The notes beneath the pieces are model-generated. The model saw only the letters and a list, made by a program, of their open reading frames with translations. It was not told where the DNA came from and made no database searches. A stretch of 64,000 nucleotides of DNA from Streptomyces blattellae. Its GTDB lineage: Bacteria > Actinomycetota > Actinomycetes > Streptomycetales > Streptomycetaceae. Shown piece after piece: positions 18,961-28,208 of the stretch. The position numbers and the translations under genes were made by a program. Position 1 is the first letter of the stretch, and each line of letters starts with the position of its first letter. The stretch is from assembly GCF_009709555.1 (NCBI RefSeq), contig NZ_WJBG01000248.1, forward strand, positions 1 through 64,000, written 5' to 3'.

Positions 18961-21693
18961 TCACGGCATCCGGTCCCCGAGCAGCGCGAGGTTCTCGATC
19001 GCGGCAAGCCCGTACAGCGCGGTGTCGTTCGTCGACACCCAACTCGCCTCGCTTCCCGCCACCAGCGTGACCGGCCCGCTCAACTCCTCCGTCTTCCAGG
19101 GGTCCGACTCGAAGTAGCCGTCGGAGTTGTAGAACTTCTCCCACGCGCGCGTGGCCAGCTTTTCGTCCCCCGTCTGCACGGCGGCGTAGGCGTCGAGGCG
19201 CGAGTGGCCCTGGAAGAGCAGCAGGGAACCGAAGTTGGAGCCATAGCGCGCCGCCTGCTCGGCCTTCGTGGCGTTGAAGTAGCGGCAGTACTCGAAGTAC
19301 GTCTCGTTGAACTCCGGCATGTCGACCAGGTCGATGAGTTCGGCGCACAGCTCGTTGAGGCCGAAGACGGCGGCGAGGTGGGAGACGCTGACCCTGGCTT
19401 CCGACGGGATGGCGAACCTGCCGGTGTCGAGGTCGTACAGCCCACTGCCCTGGACGAACCCGTTGGGCTGCGCGGCGATCGTCTCCATCGTGGACAGCAC
19501 GCGCGCGCGTGCCTTCTCCCACTTGGGGCCCTTGCGCTCCCACTCGGTCAGCCACGCCGACACGAGCCCGCTCCAGTCCGTGCCGAACCCGATCGACAGC
19601 GCGTTCCGGTCGGGGGTGTACGGCTCGGTGCGGATCTTGCGGATGGGGTCGAGGACGAGGAACGTCTCGTCGGAGTCGACATTGGCGTGCATGAGGTCGC
19701 CGACCCGCTCGTCGGCGGTGAGGAAGTAGTAGTAGCGCCGGTACGTGGTGTTGGCGATGCGCTGCTGCTTGGCGCTGTCGGCGTAGTGCTGCACGCCGTG
19801 CCGGGTGCCGAGGCCCGCCCATTCGCCCAGGTGGTAGACGTCGACCTCGCCGGTGTGCCGGGTCATCGCCTCGGCGAAGCGGAAGATGTCCGCGCGGCCG
19901 GAGCGGAGGTAGGCGTACCAGAGCCACAGGTCGGGCGACAGCTCGGAGTTGTCCCAGGCGTAGCCGCCGACGTCGTACCGCCACTGGTGCCTGACCCTGT
20001 CGTACGAGTGCATGATGTCGCCGTAGTCCCAGAAGCCGTACCAGCGGCGCATCTCCACCTGGTCCTTGTAGTAGGTGAAGAGGAAGTCGAGGTGGTCCTC
20101 GATCTTGGCCTTGGCCGGCGTCGAACGGTCCGGCTCGGAAAACAGCCCCGGCCCGAAGACCTGGGCCTTGATGAGCTGCTTGGGCTCCGCGGCGAGCTGC
20201 GGCAACACCCGTACGGCCTCGACCTGTCGGGCCATGGCGTCGGGTGCCGGCGTCGAGTCGTTGGCCCAGAAGAGGAGTTCGGAGGTGCGGGCGATGCCGT
20301 ACGGGGTGCCGAACTCGGGCTCGTAGTCCTCATACGTGATGTTGAGGGCTTCCAGCTGCTCGGCGTAGGTGTCCTGGCCCATGCCGTCGTGGTAGAAGCG
20401 CAGGTCCATCGGCTGCGCCTCGGGCGACCAGAGCCACATGGTGACCTCGGCCTCGTCGGTGTGGGCGTCGCGGATGTCGAGCTGGGCCGGGAACTTCTCC
20501 CAGAAGTCCCGCAGCCCGAAGGAGAGTCCGCCGCTGACGCCACCGACGTACCCGAAGCCGGACGCGCGCCTGCCACCGCCCGCGCCGATCCAGCCGTAGC
20601 CCTTCTTCGTCCGCTTGCGCAGCGTGAAACCGTCGGCGGAGAGCTGGGAGAGCGTGTAGTCGCCCCACTCGGGGATGTACTGCAGCCGGGTCGTCACCCG
20701 CTGGTCCCAGGTCGAGGGGTCGGGCAGCTTCTCCCCCGCGAACTGCGCCGCCTGCACGGCCGCGCCCGGATCCCGGCGCAGCCCGGTGATGCCCTTGACG
20801 GCCTCGCGCAGCAGCCCGGTGCCCTCGCCGCCGATGCGGATGTGGCGGTCGTACGACTCGTCCCGCATCGGCACGGAGAAGCGCACGCCGATGCCGCGGA
20901 TGAAGTCGCCGCTTGCCTTGCCGGGTTCCTGGGTGCCGTCGTAGGTGATGGTGTGCACCATGCGGAAGGAGTCGGCCCCGGCGTAGAAGTACAGGCGGAT
21001 GGAGAACGGCAGCCAACTGCGGCGGCCCTTGCGGTGCTTGCCGTCGATGCGGACGACCGCGCGGACCGGGCCGTCCTGCTCGACGGTGACCTCGCCGATC
21101 GCGCCCTCGAACCGCTCGTACTTCACCGTGCCCTGGTCGCCGTCCTCGATCTCCGGCTGGCGGAGCAGCACGAGCCGGCCGTTGCGCGCGATCTCCGTCG
21201 ATCCCCGGGTGACCGACTTGACCAGGGTGGCGCCGGACTTGCCGATCTTCGCGGTGATGACTCCGGTCGATATGTCGATGGTGCCGCCGCTCCTGTCGAC
21301 GGTGACCTTGTGCTCGGGGGCGGCACCTTCACCGGCGGTGAGGGTGAGCTTGCCGTTGCCCGAACTCACCGCGTGCGCGGACCACTTGAGGGAGCCGTCC
21401 GGCCAGTAGGCGATCGGCCAGGACTGCATGGGCACGGCCTTGCCGTCGGCGTCCGTCAGCGCGAAGGTCTGGTCCGCCTGGTACGCGCCCTTCGGCCAGG
21501 GAACGCCGACCGTGGAGCCGGGTGCGGCGCCGAGGCCGCCGTCCTCCAGCCAGTCCAGGGTCACCGGGTCCGCGTCGGCGGCCTCGGCTCTGGGGGCCGC
21601 CGCCGCGTTCGTACCGAGCGCCCAGCTGAACTGGGCGGCGGCTCCGGCGACGGCGGCAGCTTTGAGGAGGGACCTGCGAGGGATGGGAGACAT
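18961..21693 (-). CDS. Tat-exported exo-rhamnogalacturonan lyase-like enzyme
   Basis: Protein of 910 residues. The N-terminus SPIPRRSLLKAAAVAGAAA is a twin-arginine signal ending near AEA, so the enzyme is exported folded. The mature protein begins with a beta domain (VTLDWLEDGGLG, YWPDGSLKWSAHAV), then a central beta-sandwich, then a long helical part rich in Trp/Tyr (HLGEWAGLGTRHGVQHY, KIRTEPYTPDR) that looks like an alpha/alpha toroid. This order matches the PcRGLX/YetA group of rhamnogalacturonan lyases (PL26 and relatives) as I recall it. The YesL-like and ABC genes upstream support a pectin (RG-I) role. Catalytic residues cannot be assigned by eye. Confidence 0.72.
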   Translation of the reverse strand: MSPIPRRSLLKAAAVAGAAAQFSWALGTNAAAAPRAEAADADPVTLDWLEDGGLGAAPGSTVGVPWPKGAYQADQTFALTDADGKAVPMQSWPIAYWPDGSLKWSAHAVSSGNGKLTLTAGEGAAPEHKVTVDRSGGTIDISTGVITAKIGKSGATLVKSVTRGSTEIARNGRLVLLRQPEIEDGDQGTVKYERFEGAIGEVTVEQDGPVRAVVRIDGKHRKGRRSWLPFSIRLYFYAGADSFRMVHTITYDGTQEPGKASGDFIRGIGVRFSVPMRDESYDRHIRIGGEGTGLLREAVKGITGLRRDPGAAVQAAQFAGEKLPDPSTWDQRVTTRLQYIPEWGDYTLSQLSADGFTLRKRTKKGYGWIGAGGGRRASGFGYVGGVSGGLSFGLRDFWEKFPAQLDIRDAHTDEAEVTMWLWSPEAQPMDLRFYHDGMGQDTYAEQLEALNITYEDYEPEFGTPYGIARTSELLFWANDSTPAPDAMARQVEAVRVLPQLAAEPKQLIKAQVFGPGLFSEPDRSTPAKAKIEDHLDFLFTYYKDQVEMRRWYGFWDYGDIMHSYDRVRHQWRYDVGGYAWDNSELSPDLWLWYAYLRSGRADIFRFAEAMTRHTGEVDVYHLGEWAGLGTRHGVQHYADSAKQQRIANTTYRRYYYFLTADERVGDLMHANVDSDETFLVLDPIRKIRTEPYTPDRNALSIGFGTDWSGLVSAWLTEWERKGPKWEKARARVLSTMETIAAQPNGFVQGSGLYDLDTGRFAIPSEARVSVSHLAAVFGLNELCAELIDLVDMPEFNETYFEYCRYFNATKAEQAARYGSNFGSLLLFQGHSRLDAYAAVQTGDEKLATRAWEKFYNSDGYFESDPWKTEELSGPVTLVAGSEASWVSTNDTALYGLAAIENLALLGDRMP

Positions 21694-21798
21694 GGGCTTT
21701 TCCACCTTTCCTTTCCGTGCGAGTGCAGGGTGGTCAGGGGCATGACAGAGAGAGGTACGACGCCCAGGGGCGCCGACCTGGTGCGAGGGCACCGTCCG

Positions 21799-22389
21799 TC
21801 AGCGGTGCCGGTACCGCTCCTCCACGGCGATGGCCGCCGCCGCGACGGCCCCCAGCACGGGGACCGCCAGCGGCGCGATGAACCAGGCGGACAGGGCGAC
21901 CAACGCCAGTCCGGCGATGAGCAGGAAGGATCCGGCCGGGTCGAGGACGGTCCGGCGTCCGGCCTCGGCGAGCAGCTCACGCCAGCGGGCACCCGGCGTC
22001 CAGACCGCCGCCGCACGCAGCCCCGCGACCGCGAGCCCGATCAGCGCGACCACCCCGACGGCCCCCACCAGCGGCCCCCCGGGAATTCCGGCGCGCACGG
22101 CCTGGACGTCCACCCAGACCGCGGCCGCCGCGAGCCACCCGGCGAGTCCGACGGCCCACCCGCGCCGCACCGCCGCCCGGAAGTCGGCGACGAACTCCCG
22201 CCAGCCGCCGCCCTCGTGTGCGGTGTGGCGCCGCAGATGCCGGGCACCGGCGGCGAAGGCGGCGGGGTAGGTGACCACGCCGAGTGAGGCGACCGTGATC
22301 CATACACCGGTGAGGAGACACTCGGCGAAGACGGCGAACCGCTCCGCGAACACCGACTCCTTGCGCGGCTTCACGCGTACCTGGGCCAT
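21799..22389 (-). CDS. YesL-like (DUF624) membrane protein
   Basis: Protein of 196 residues with about four hydrophobic helices (residues 18-45, 78-98, 102-130, 150-188) and the family-style stretch around GVVTYPAAFAAGARHL. YesL proteins of unknown biochemical role are encoded with pectin-oligosaccharide importers in Bacillus, the same arrangement as here. It lies 10 bp after the end of the permease gene on the same strand, probably in one operon with the lyase gene downstream. Confidence 0.75.
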   Translation of the reverse strand: MAQVRVKPRKESVFAERFAVFAECLLTGVWITVASLGVVTYPAAFAAGARHLRRHTAHEGGGWREFVADFRAAVRRGWAVGLAGWLAAAAVWVDVQAVRAGIPGGPLVGAVGVVALIGLAVAGLRAAAVWTPGARWRELLAEAGRRTVLDPAGSFLLIAGLALVALSAWFIAPLAVPVLGAVAAAAIAVEERYRHR

Positions 22390-22399
22390 CGTGAGCGCC

Positions 22400-23293
22400 T
22401 CAGCCCTTCAGTCCGGACGTCGCCATACCGTCGATCAGATAGCGCTGGAAGGCCAGGAAGAAGGCGAGCACCGGCAGCAGGGCGATGAGCGTCATCGCGA
22501 TCATGCCGCCGTAGTTGGCCACGCCCTCCTGGTCCACGAACATCTTCAGGCCGAGCGAGACCGTGTACCTGTCGGGCTCGTTCAGATAGATCAGCGGCCC
22601 CATGAAGTCGTTCCAGGAGTTGATGAAGGTGAAGATCGCGCTGGTGATCAGGGCGGGGCGGCACAGCGGAAGCACGATCGACCAGTAGATGCGCAGGTGC
22701 CCGCAGCCGTCGAGACGGGCCGCCTCGTCCAGCTCCTTGGGCAGGTTGCGCATGAACTGCACCATCAGGAAGACGAAGAACGCCTCCGTGGCCAGGTACT
22801 TCCCCAGCAGCAGCGGGGTGTAGGTGTTGATCATGTCCAGGTTGCGGAACAGCACGTACTGCGGGATCAGCAGCACGTGGTACGGCAACAGGAGGGTGCC
22901 GATCATCAGCGTGAACAGCAGATTGCGGCCCGCGAAGCGGATCCTCGCGAAGGCGTACGCCGTCAGCGAGCAGGACAGCAGGATGCCGATCACCGAACCG
23001 ACCGCGAGGAACAGCGAATTGGTGAAAAACGTCGTGATCGAGATGTCCGCGATGCCGTCGGAGAGACTGGTGTAGTTCTCGGTGATCGGATCGGTCGGGA
23101 AGAGATCCAGACTGCCGATGATGTCCTCGCTCCTCTTGAACGAGGCGCCGATGACCCAGATCACCGGATAGAGGATCACCGCGAGGATCAGGAGGGAGCC
23201 CACGTGCCAGGCGACGGAGCCCGGCAGCTTGCGGCGCAGCGCCCCCGCCCTCGTGGAGCGGGCCGGCGTGATGTCGGTGGCCTGTGCGCTCAT
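22400..23293 (-). CDS. Carbohydrate ABC transporter permease (MalG/YesQ-like)
   Basis: Inner-membrane permease of 297 residues with six predicted helices. The EAA loop that docks the ATPase is ELDEAARLDGCGHLRIYWSI. The C-terminus QRYLIDGMATSGLKG is typical for MalG-type subunits. Its ATG at 23293 shares a base with the stop of the preceding permease gene (TGATG). It forms the membrane channel with its partner. Confidence 0.93.
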   Translation of the reverse strand: MSAQATDITPARSTRAGALRRKLPGSVAWHVGSLLILAVILYPVIWVIGASFKRSEDIIGSLDLFPTDPITENYTSLSDGIADISITTFFTNSLFLAVGSVIGILLSCSLTAYAFARIRFAGRNLLFTLMIGTLLLPYHVLLIPQYVLFRNLDMINTYTPLLLGKYLATEAFFVFLMVQFMRNLPKELDEAARLDGCGHLRIYWSIVLPLCRPALITSAIFTFINSWNDFMGPLIYLNEPDRYTVSLGLKMFVDQEGVANYGGMIAMTLIALLPVLAFFLAFQRYLIDGMATSGLKG

Positions 23294-24291
23294 CAGGCGC
23301 CCTCCTCGTAGTGCACCCAGTGCTTCTGGGACCAGAACAGCACCGCCGTCACCAGAGCGACCGCGACGAGCAGCATCCAGGCCATGGCGGAGGCCAGGCC
23401 CATCCGGCTGTTCTCGAAGCCCTGGACGTAGAGGTAACAGGTGTAAACCATCGAACCGTCCGCCGGACCGCAGGCGTTGCCTCCGGCGCCGCCGCCGACG
23501 ATGTACGCGGAGCTGAAGATCTGGAAGGAGTGGATCGTCTCCAGCAGGACGTTGAAGAAGAGGACCGGGGAAATCATCGGCAGCGTGATGTTCCAGAACC
23601 GCCGCAGCTTGCCCGCGCCGTCGACCTCGGCCGCCTCGTACAGCTCCCGCGGGACCTGCTTGAGACCGGCCAGGAAGATGACCATGGGGGCGCCGAACTG
23701 CCAGACCGTGAGCGCCACCAGGCTGTAGATGATCAGCTCCGGGTCACCGGTCCAGCCGCCGACCTCGATGCCGAAGAACTGCTGCGTACGGTCGACGATC
23801 GCGTCGTCCGAGAAGATCGCCCGCCACACGATCGCGATGGAGACGCTCGCCCCGATCAGCGACGGCGCGTAGAAGGCGGCCCGGTAGAAGGCCTGTCCGC
23901 GCCGGTTCTGCGCGAGCAGCAGCGCCACACCGAGGGCGGCGAGCAGCTTGAGCGGCGTGCCTACGGCGACGTACCACATCGTCACCTGCACCGAGTGGCG
24001 CCAGCGGGGGTCGCCGAACATCTCGGAGAAGTTGTCGAAGCCGATCCACTGGGGTGAGTCGAACAGGTTGTAGTCGGTGAACGCGAAGTAGAGCGAGGCG
24101 ATCATCGGGCCCGCGGTGAGCAGCAGGAACCCGGCGATCCAGGGGGACATGAAGAGATAGCCGGCCAGGTTCTCCTGGCGCCGCCGCCGCTTGAGGGCGG
24201 CGGGGCGCACGGGCTTCACCGGACCGTGCCGCGGCTCGGAGTCCTTGGACAGGCCCTCCATCGCAGGGGCGTGTGTCACTGGGGTTCCCAT
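23293..24291 (-). CDS. Carbohydrate ABC transporter permease (MalF/YesP-like)
   Basis: Permease of 332 residues. A basic cytoplasmic N-terminus of about 40 residues is followed by six helices beginning LAGYLFMSPWIAGFLLL. The EAA motif is ELYEAAEVDGAGKLRRFWNI. A short loop with two cysteines (NACGPADGSMVYTCYLY) lies before the last helices, in a position expected to face outside. It is coupled by one-base overlaps to the binding protein upstream and to the second permease downstream. Confidence 0.93.
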   Translation of the reverse strand: MGTPVTHAPAMEGLSKDSEPRHGPVKPVRPAALKRRRRQENLAGYLFMSPWIAGFLLLTAGPMIASLYFAFTDYNLFDSPQWIGFDNFSEMFGDPRWRHSVQVTMWYVAVGTPLKLLAALGVALLLAQNRRGQAFYRAAFYAPSLIGASVSIAIVWRAIFSDDAIVDRTQQFFGIEVGGWTGDPELIIYSLVALTVWQFGAPMVIFLAGLKQVPRELYEAAEVDGAGKLRRFWNITLPMISPVLFFNVLLETIHSFQIFSSAYIVGGGAGGNACGPADGSMVYTCYLYVQGFENSRMGLASAMAWMLLVAVALVTAVLFWSQKHWVHYEEGA

Positions 24292-25580
24292 CAGGCGACG
24301 AGAGCCGTCTCCGACTCGTTGAAGAACTGCTTGACGGCGTCGTCCACGGAGCGGCTGCCCAGGCCGACCTCCTCGCCGATGCGCAGGAACGCGGCCTCGC
24401 AGATGTCGGCGCCGTTCGGGTGCGGGGTGATCGGCTCCAGGACGCCCGCCTCGACGAGCGACTCCTCGTAGGCGGCGATCGCCTTGTTGACCTCGTCGGT
24501 CGGCTTGAACGCGTCGTACTGGGCCTGCGTCGCGGGCACCCCACGGTCGTAGCCCATGATCTTGGCGACCTCGGGGTCGTGCACCATGAAGTCGATGAAC
24601 TGGGCGACTTCCTTGGGGTGCTCGGTGCGCCTGGAGGCACTCAGCATCAGGGAGCCGAGGTACTGACCGGTCCTCTTGCCGTCCGTGGTCGGGATGGGCG
24701 CCAGGCCGTACTCGCTCGTGCCCTCGGAGGTGTAGCGGATGGTGAAGTTGTCCCAGGTGAACTCACCGCCGGAGAGTTCGCCGGTGACCGCCGACTTGGG
24801 TCTGATCTGGCCGATCTTCTTGACGTCGGCGTACAGGCCGTCCTCGACGGCCCTCTTGGCCTTCGTCCACCAGTCCGTCAGATCGGCCTCGGTGAAACCG
24901 AGTCCGTCCTCGGTGAAGAACGCCTTGCCGTTCTGGCGCAGGTAGAGGTCGTAGAGGTACATGACGTTGTACGGGCCGGTGTCACCGGCACGTCCCGTCC
25001 TGTCGCGGATCCTCTTCATCGCCGCGTCGAAGTCGTCCCACGTCCAGCCCTGTTCCGGCGTCACGCCGGCCCTGGTGTAGACGGGCTTGTCGATGACGAG
25101 GGCCATGGAGTTGGAGCCGACCGGAACTCCCAGGAGCTTTCCGTCGATCTCGCCGAACGTGTCCAGGCCGGCCCGGAAGCCGTCCATGGAGAGGTTGCCC
25201 GCGTCGACCTGCTCCTTGAGGTCGAGCAGCACGTTCTTGGAGTCGTATTTCCGCAGGAATGCAATCGCATTCTGGAAGACGTCCGGCGGATTTCCGCCGG
25301 AGGCCTGGGTGTTGAACTTCTTCCAGAAGTCCGTGTACGGCTGGAAGTCCGTTTTGACCTTGATTTTCGGATACTTCTTCTCGAAGAGCGCGATGGTTTC
25401 GTTGATGCGCTGGGCGCGGTCCTCGGCGCCCCACCATGCATAACGGATCGTCACCGTGCCATCGGAGGAGGTACCTCCGTCGCCACCGCACGCTGTCGTG
25501 GTGGCCAGCCCAAGCGTGGCCGCCGTCGCGCCGGCCGCCTTCAGGATCGTACGCCTCTCAAAATTCGTGCCGGTTCCCAA
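24291..25580 (-). CDS. Sugar-binding lipoprotein of the ABC importer
   Basis: Extracellular solute-binding protein of 429 residues (family 1). The N-terminus carries both a twin-arginine motif, FERRTILKAAGATAA, and a lipobox ending in Cys (LATTTAC, Cys32), so it is a Tat-exported lipoprotein. Typical features of oligosaccharide binders follow: RYAWWGAEDRAQR, GNPPDVFQ and WTWDDFDAAMK. I use the TTG at 25580 because it directly follows GGGGAGGGG and keeps the whole signal. The gene heads the operon and has a LacI-type operator 50 bp upstream. No ABC ATPase is encoded here; a shared MsiK-type ATPase elsewhere is the usual Streptomyces solution. Confidence 0.92.
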   Translation of the reverse strand: MGTGTNFERRTILKAAGATAATLGLATTTACGGDGGTSSDGTVTIRYAWWGAEDRAQRINETIALFEKKYPKIKVKTDFQPYTDFWKKFNTQASGGNPPDVFQNAIAFLRKYDSKNVLLDLKEQVDAGNLSMDGFRAGLDTFGEIDGKLLGVPVGSNSMALVIDKPVYTRAGVTPEQGWTWDDFDAAMKRIRDRTGRAGDTGPYNVMYLYDLYLRQNGKAFFTEDGLGFTEADLTDWWTKAKRAVEDGLYADVKKIGQIRPKSAVTGELSGGEFTWDNFTIRYTSEGTSEYGLAPIPTTDGKRTGQYLGSLMLSASRRTEHPKEVAQFIDFMVHDPEVAKIMGYDRGVPATQAQYDAFKPTDEVNKAIAAYEESLVEAGVLEPITPHPNGADICEAAFLRIGEEVGLGSRSVDDAVKQFFNESETALVA

Positions 25581-25630
25581 ATCGGGCCCCTCCCCGCGGC
25601 GTCGTCGCCGCTTCGCATGAATCGTTTCAA

Positions 25631-25642
25631 GTAAGCGCTTGC
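25631..25642. promoter_or_regulatory. LacI-family operator upstream of the sugar operon
   Basis: GTAAGCGCTTGC, a near-perfect palindrome around the central CG typical of LacI/GalR operators (xxGxAAxCGxTTxCxx). It lies about 51-62 bp before the start of the binding-protein gene. No LacI gene is present in the window. Confidence 0.65.
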
Positions 25643-25916
25643 TGGCACAAGGTACGAAGGGGTTGAGGGTGCGTCAATGATTCGCACAGGAATTTCTCGC
25701 AGCCGTGAGTGGCGAACAGGCGGCGTTCGGACGGGAGTTGACGCGGCGGGCTGGGCGACGGCGCAGGTGAGGGGCGTGCGGTCGGTCGGCCGAACGGAAG
25801 TGGCCTGTCGCACGGATGCGGCGGGCAACCGAACACCGCTCAGCGGGCGGAGTCGGAAGCGGCCCGCCGGGCAAGCTCGTCACGCGCGCCGCAGCCGCCC
25901 GGATGCGCGCATACGA

Positions 25917-25952
25917 CGGCGGCCCGCCTGCTCTCTCGCAGACGGGCCGCCG
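25917..25952 (-). terminator. Terminator of tRNA-Val copy 2
   Basis: A 10-bp stem, CGGCGGCCCG with its complement, and a 16-nt loop, 7 bp beyond the 3' end of the tRNA in its direction of transcription. From here to about 25643 I see no gene. Confidence 0.6.
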
Positions 25953-25959
25953 GTCCCGG

Positions 25960-26031
25960 TGGGCGATACTGGGTTCGAACCAGTGACCTCTTCGGTGTGA
26001 ACGAAGCGCTCTCCCACTGAGCTAATCGCCC
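25960..26031 (-). tRNA. tRNA-Val (anticodon CAC), copy 2
   Basis: Identical 72-nt sequence to the tRNA at 18277-18348, same strand: acceptor GGGCGAT, anticodon CAC, no encoded CCA. Two CAC isoacceptor genes 7.6 kb apart. Confidence 0.96.
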
Positions 26032-26109
26032 GGGCGCAGGAAGAACATTACCCCATGTCAGGGGGTGCCTGTGACCTGCGACGAGCGGCCACCGCACCCC
26101 GTGCGGCGA

Positions 26110-26562
26110 TCACTGGTTTTCGATGTTCCAGGGCATCGTGATGCCGAACCTCACCAGGTAGATACCGAGGATCACCCCGATGATCACGAGAGTGATCGCC
26201 GTCAGGATGATGTTGCGACGCCGCACCTTCGGGTCGAGCGCGCGTTGTGTCGCCTCGGTGACCTTGCGTTTGGTCCAGCGGAGCACCAGCTGAGCCCAGA
26301 CGAACTCGGTCGCCCAGATCGCCATGCCGCCGAAGATGATCACCCAGCCCGGTCCGGGCAGGGGCAGCAGGATGATGCCCACGACCACGACCGCGAGGCC
26401 GATGGCGAAGATCAAGAACTGCCAGCTCAGGAGCAGCAGCCGGTGCTTCCTGATGAACTCCGGTGCCCTTGAGCCGAGCGACTGCCCGCTCTTCGCTCCG
26501 CCCGCCCTGGTCTCGTCCGCGGCCATGGCGACTTCGCCTGGCTCGTCACTCCCCGTGCTCAT
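26110..26562 (-). CDS. PGPGW-motif membrane protein (TIGR02611 type)
   Basis: Protein of 150 residues with the family motif LPLPGPGWVIIFGG between two helices, and a third helix near the C-terminus (LTAITLVIIGVILGIYLV). The N-terminal 35 residues are hydrophilic. Function of the family is unknown. The ATG at 26562 gives the usual length; an upstream start at 26595 is open. It is divergent from ssgB, sharing a 191-bp regulatory spacer. Confidence 0.85.
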   Translation of the reverse strand: MSTGSDEPGEVAMAADETRAGGAKSGQSLGSRAPEFIRKHRLLLLSWQFLIFAIGLAVVVVGIILLPLPGPGWVIIFGGMAIWATEFVWAQLVLRWTKRKVTEATQRALDPKVRRRNIILTAITLVIIGVILGIYLVRFGITMPWNIENQ

Positions 26563-26753
26563 ACGGCCAAACCCTACCGGAGAGATACCCGTCACCGGAA
26601 TGGAGGTACCTCACGAACAGGTTCTCGGCCGGAAGAGTTACGTAAAGGCACGCAAAACACTCAGAGGGGTTTACAACGGCACCGTAGGTGGCATGTCGAT
26701 TTCGCCGACGTGCGAATCCCCGAGCGCACACTGAGCGAAAGGCCCTGGCGCTT

Positions 26754-27167
26754 ATGAACACCACGGTCAGCTGCGAGCTGCACCTGCGCCTCGTTGTGTC
26801 GAGCGAGTCCTCCCTGCCTGTCCCCGCAGGCCTGCGGTATGACACGGCCGACCCCTACGCCGTGCACGCCACCTTCCACACCGGTGCCGAGGAGACCGTC
26901 GAATGGGTGTTCGCCCGCGACCTTCTCGCGGAGGGCCTCCACCGGCCCACGGGCACCGGCGACGTCCGCGTCTGGCCGTCGCGCAGTCACGGCCAGGGGG
27001 TCGTCTGCATCGCCCTGAGCTCTCCGGAGGGCGAGGCCCTGCTGGAGGCCCCGGCAAGGGCCCTGGAGTCCTTTCTGAAGCGCACGGATGCGGCTGTGCC
27101 ACCCGGTACCGAGCATCGGCACTTCGATCTCGATCAGGAGCTCTCGCACATCCTGGCGGAAAGCTAG
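26754..27167 (+). CDS. ssgB: Sporulation-specific cell-division regulator SsgB
   Basis: SsgA-like protein of 137 residues, a family confined to sporulating actinomycetes. The sequence MNTTVSCELHLRLVV and YDTADPYAVHATFHTG is that of SsgB, which positions FtsZ for sporulation septation together with SsgA. Its presence is strong evidence for Streptomyces or a close relative. The ATG at 26754 follows GAAAGG. It is a single gene ended by a very strong hairpin. Confidence 0.96.
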   Translation: MNTTVSCELHLRLVVSSESSLPVPAGLRYDTADPYAVHATFHTGAEETVEWVFARDLLAEGLHRPTGTGDVRVWPSRSHGQGVVCIALSSPEGEALLEAPARALESFLKRTDAAVPPGTEHRHFDLDQELSHILAES

Positions 27168-27239
27168 GGCGAGGCTCCCGCCAAGCCGCCCGGCGCCGTC
27201 GACTCGGGGTGACGGCTCGGGCCAAGACAACCGCATATC

Positions 27240-27286
27240 GCATACAGCGGCACCGCCCGGCGCGTCCGGGCGGTGCCGCTGTATGC
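27240..27286 (+). terminator. 21-bp perfect hairpin after ssgB
   Basis: A perfect 21-bp stem beginning GCATACAGCGGCACCGCCCG with a 5-nt loop (CGCGT), then GTTG. It is placed 72 bp after the ssgB stop and 110 bp before the CGNR gene, and is likely a terminator for ssgB. Confidence 0.75.
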
Positions 27287-27396
27287 GTTGTACGGGGTCC
27301 CGGGGCCGTCACTCCGCTTCGGCGGGGGTCGGTCAGCCATTACCATCGGCCTGCATCGGCGGGCGTCTGCCCGACCCCCAGGCCAGGGAGCGAAAC

Positions 27397-27957
27397 GTGC
27401 TGATCACCCACGACACCCGGTGCTCGCTGGACACCGTGGTGGATCTGGTGAACACCGCGGCGGAGGACGATGCGACGCCGGACGGGCTGCCGGATGTCGC
27501 CGCTCTCGAGGGTTTCGTACGAAAGCACGAAATCAGTGACATCGGGGTGCTCTCGGAGTTCGATCTCTCCGCAGTGCGGAAGATCCGCAGCCGGTTCGCG
27601 GGGATCTTCGCGGCACCGGATGCGCGGGCCGCGGCCGGGATGATCAATGACCTGGTCGCCGCCGCGGGCACGACGCCCCGGCTCACCGACCACGACGGCT
27701 ACGACTGGCACGTGCACTACTTCGCCCCCGGCGCCTCCGTCGCCGATCACCTGGCGGCCGACTGCGGGATGGCGCTGGCCTTCTTCGTGGTGGCGGGGGA
27801 GCAGGAGCGGCTACGGCGGTGCGAGGCGCCCGACTGCCGGCACGCCTTCGTCGACCTCTCCCGCAACCGCTCCCGGCGCTACTGCGACAGCCGCACCTGC
27901 GGCAACCGTCTTCATGTCGCCGCGTATCGGGCACGGCGGAAAGAGGCTGCGGGCTGA
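27397..27957 (+). CDS. ABATE/CGNR zinc-finger protein
   Basis: Protein of 186 residues with an N-terminal ABATE-type domain and a C-terminal treble-clef finger: C-x4-C (CEAPDC) and C-x4-CGNR (CDSRTCGNR), followed by the usual RARRK tail. The family is thought to bind DNA as transcription regulators, and targets are unknown. The GTG at 27397 follows AGGGAG. Confidence 0.9.
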   Translation: MLITHDTRCSLDTVVDLVNTAAEDDATPDGLPDVAALEGFVRKHEISDIGVLSEFDLSAVRKIRSRFAGIFAAPDARAAAGMINDLVAAAGTTPRLTDHDGYDWHVHYFAPGASVADHLAADCGMALAFFVVAGEQERLRRCEAPDCRHAFVDLSRNRSRRYCDSRTCGNRLHVAAYRARRKEAAG

Positions 27958-28208
27958 GAGCGGGGGAGCACGCTCCGGCTGCCCGAATCAGCGATCGACC
28001 TCCAGCGGATGCCCAGGCGGCGCGTGATGCGCCCAGCGAGCCGATGCCCGACGGAAACGGTGGTCGGCCTCCGTGCACGTTCCGGCGGGGTGTGTCGCCC
28101 CCACGGATTCAGCGCACCGGACGGACAGCGCTGCGAGCGGGCAGCCATGCGGGCGGACAGCGATGCGACGTGGCCCCGGCGGGTGGCGCCGGGGACCACG
28201 GGTACGGC

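Noticed and set aside
19204..22287. 1027-residue open frame opposite the lyase gene
   Set aside because: Shadow of a high-GC gene; the minus strand carries signal peptide and domain features.
25677..26000. Plus-strand frame running into tRNA-Val copy 2
   Set aside because: It is antisense to the tRNA and its terminator; no domain.
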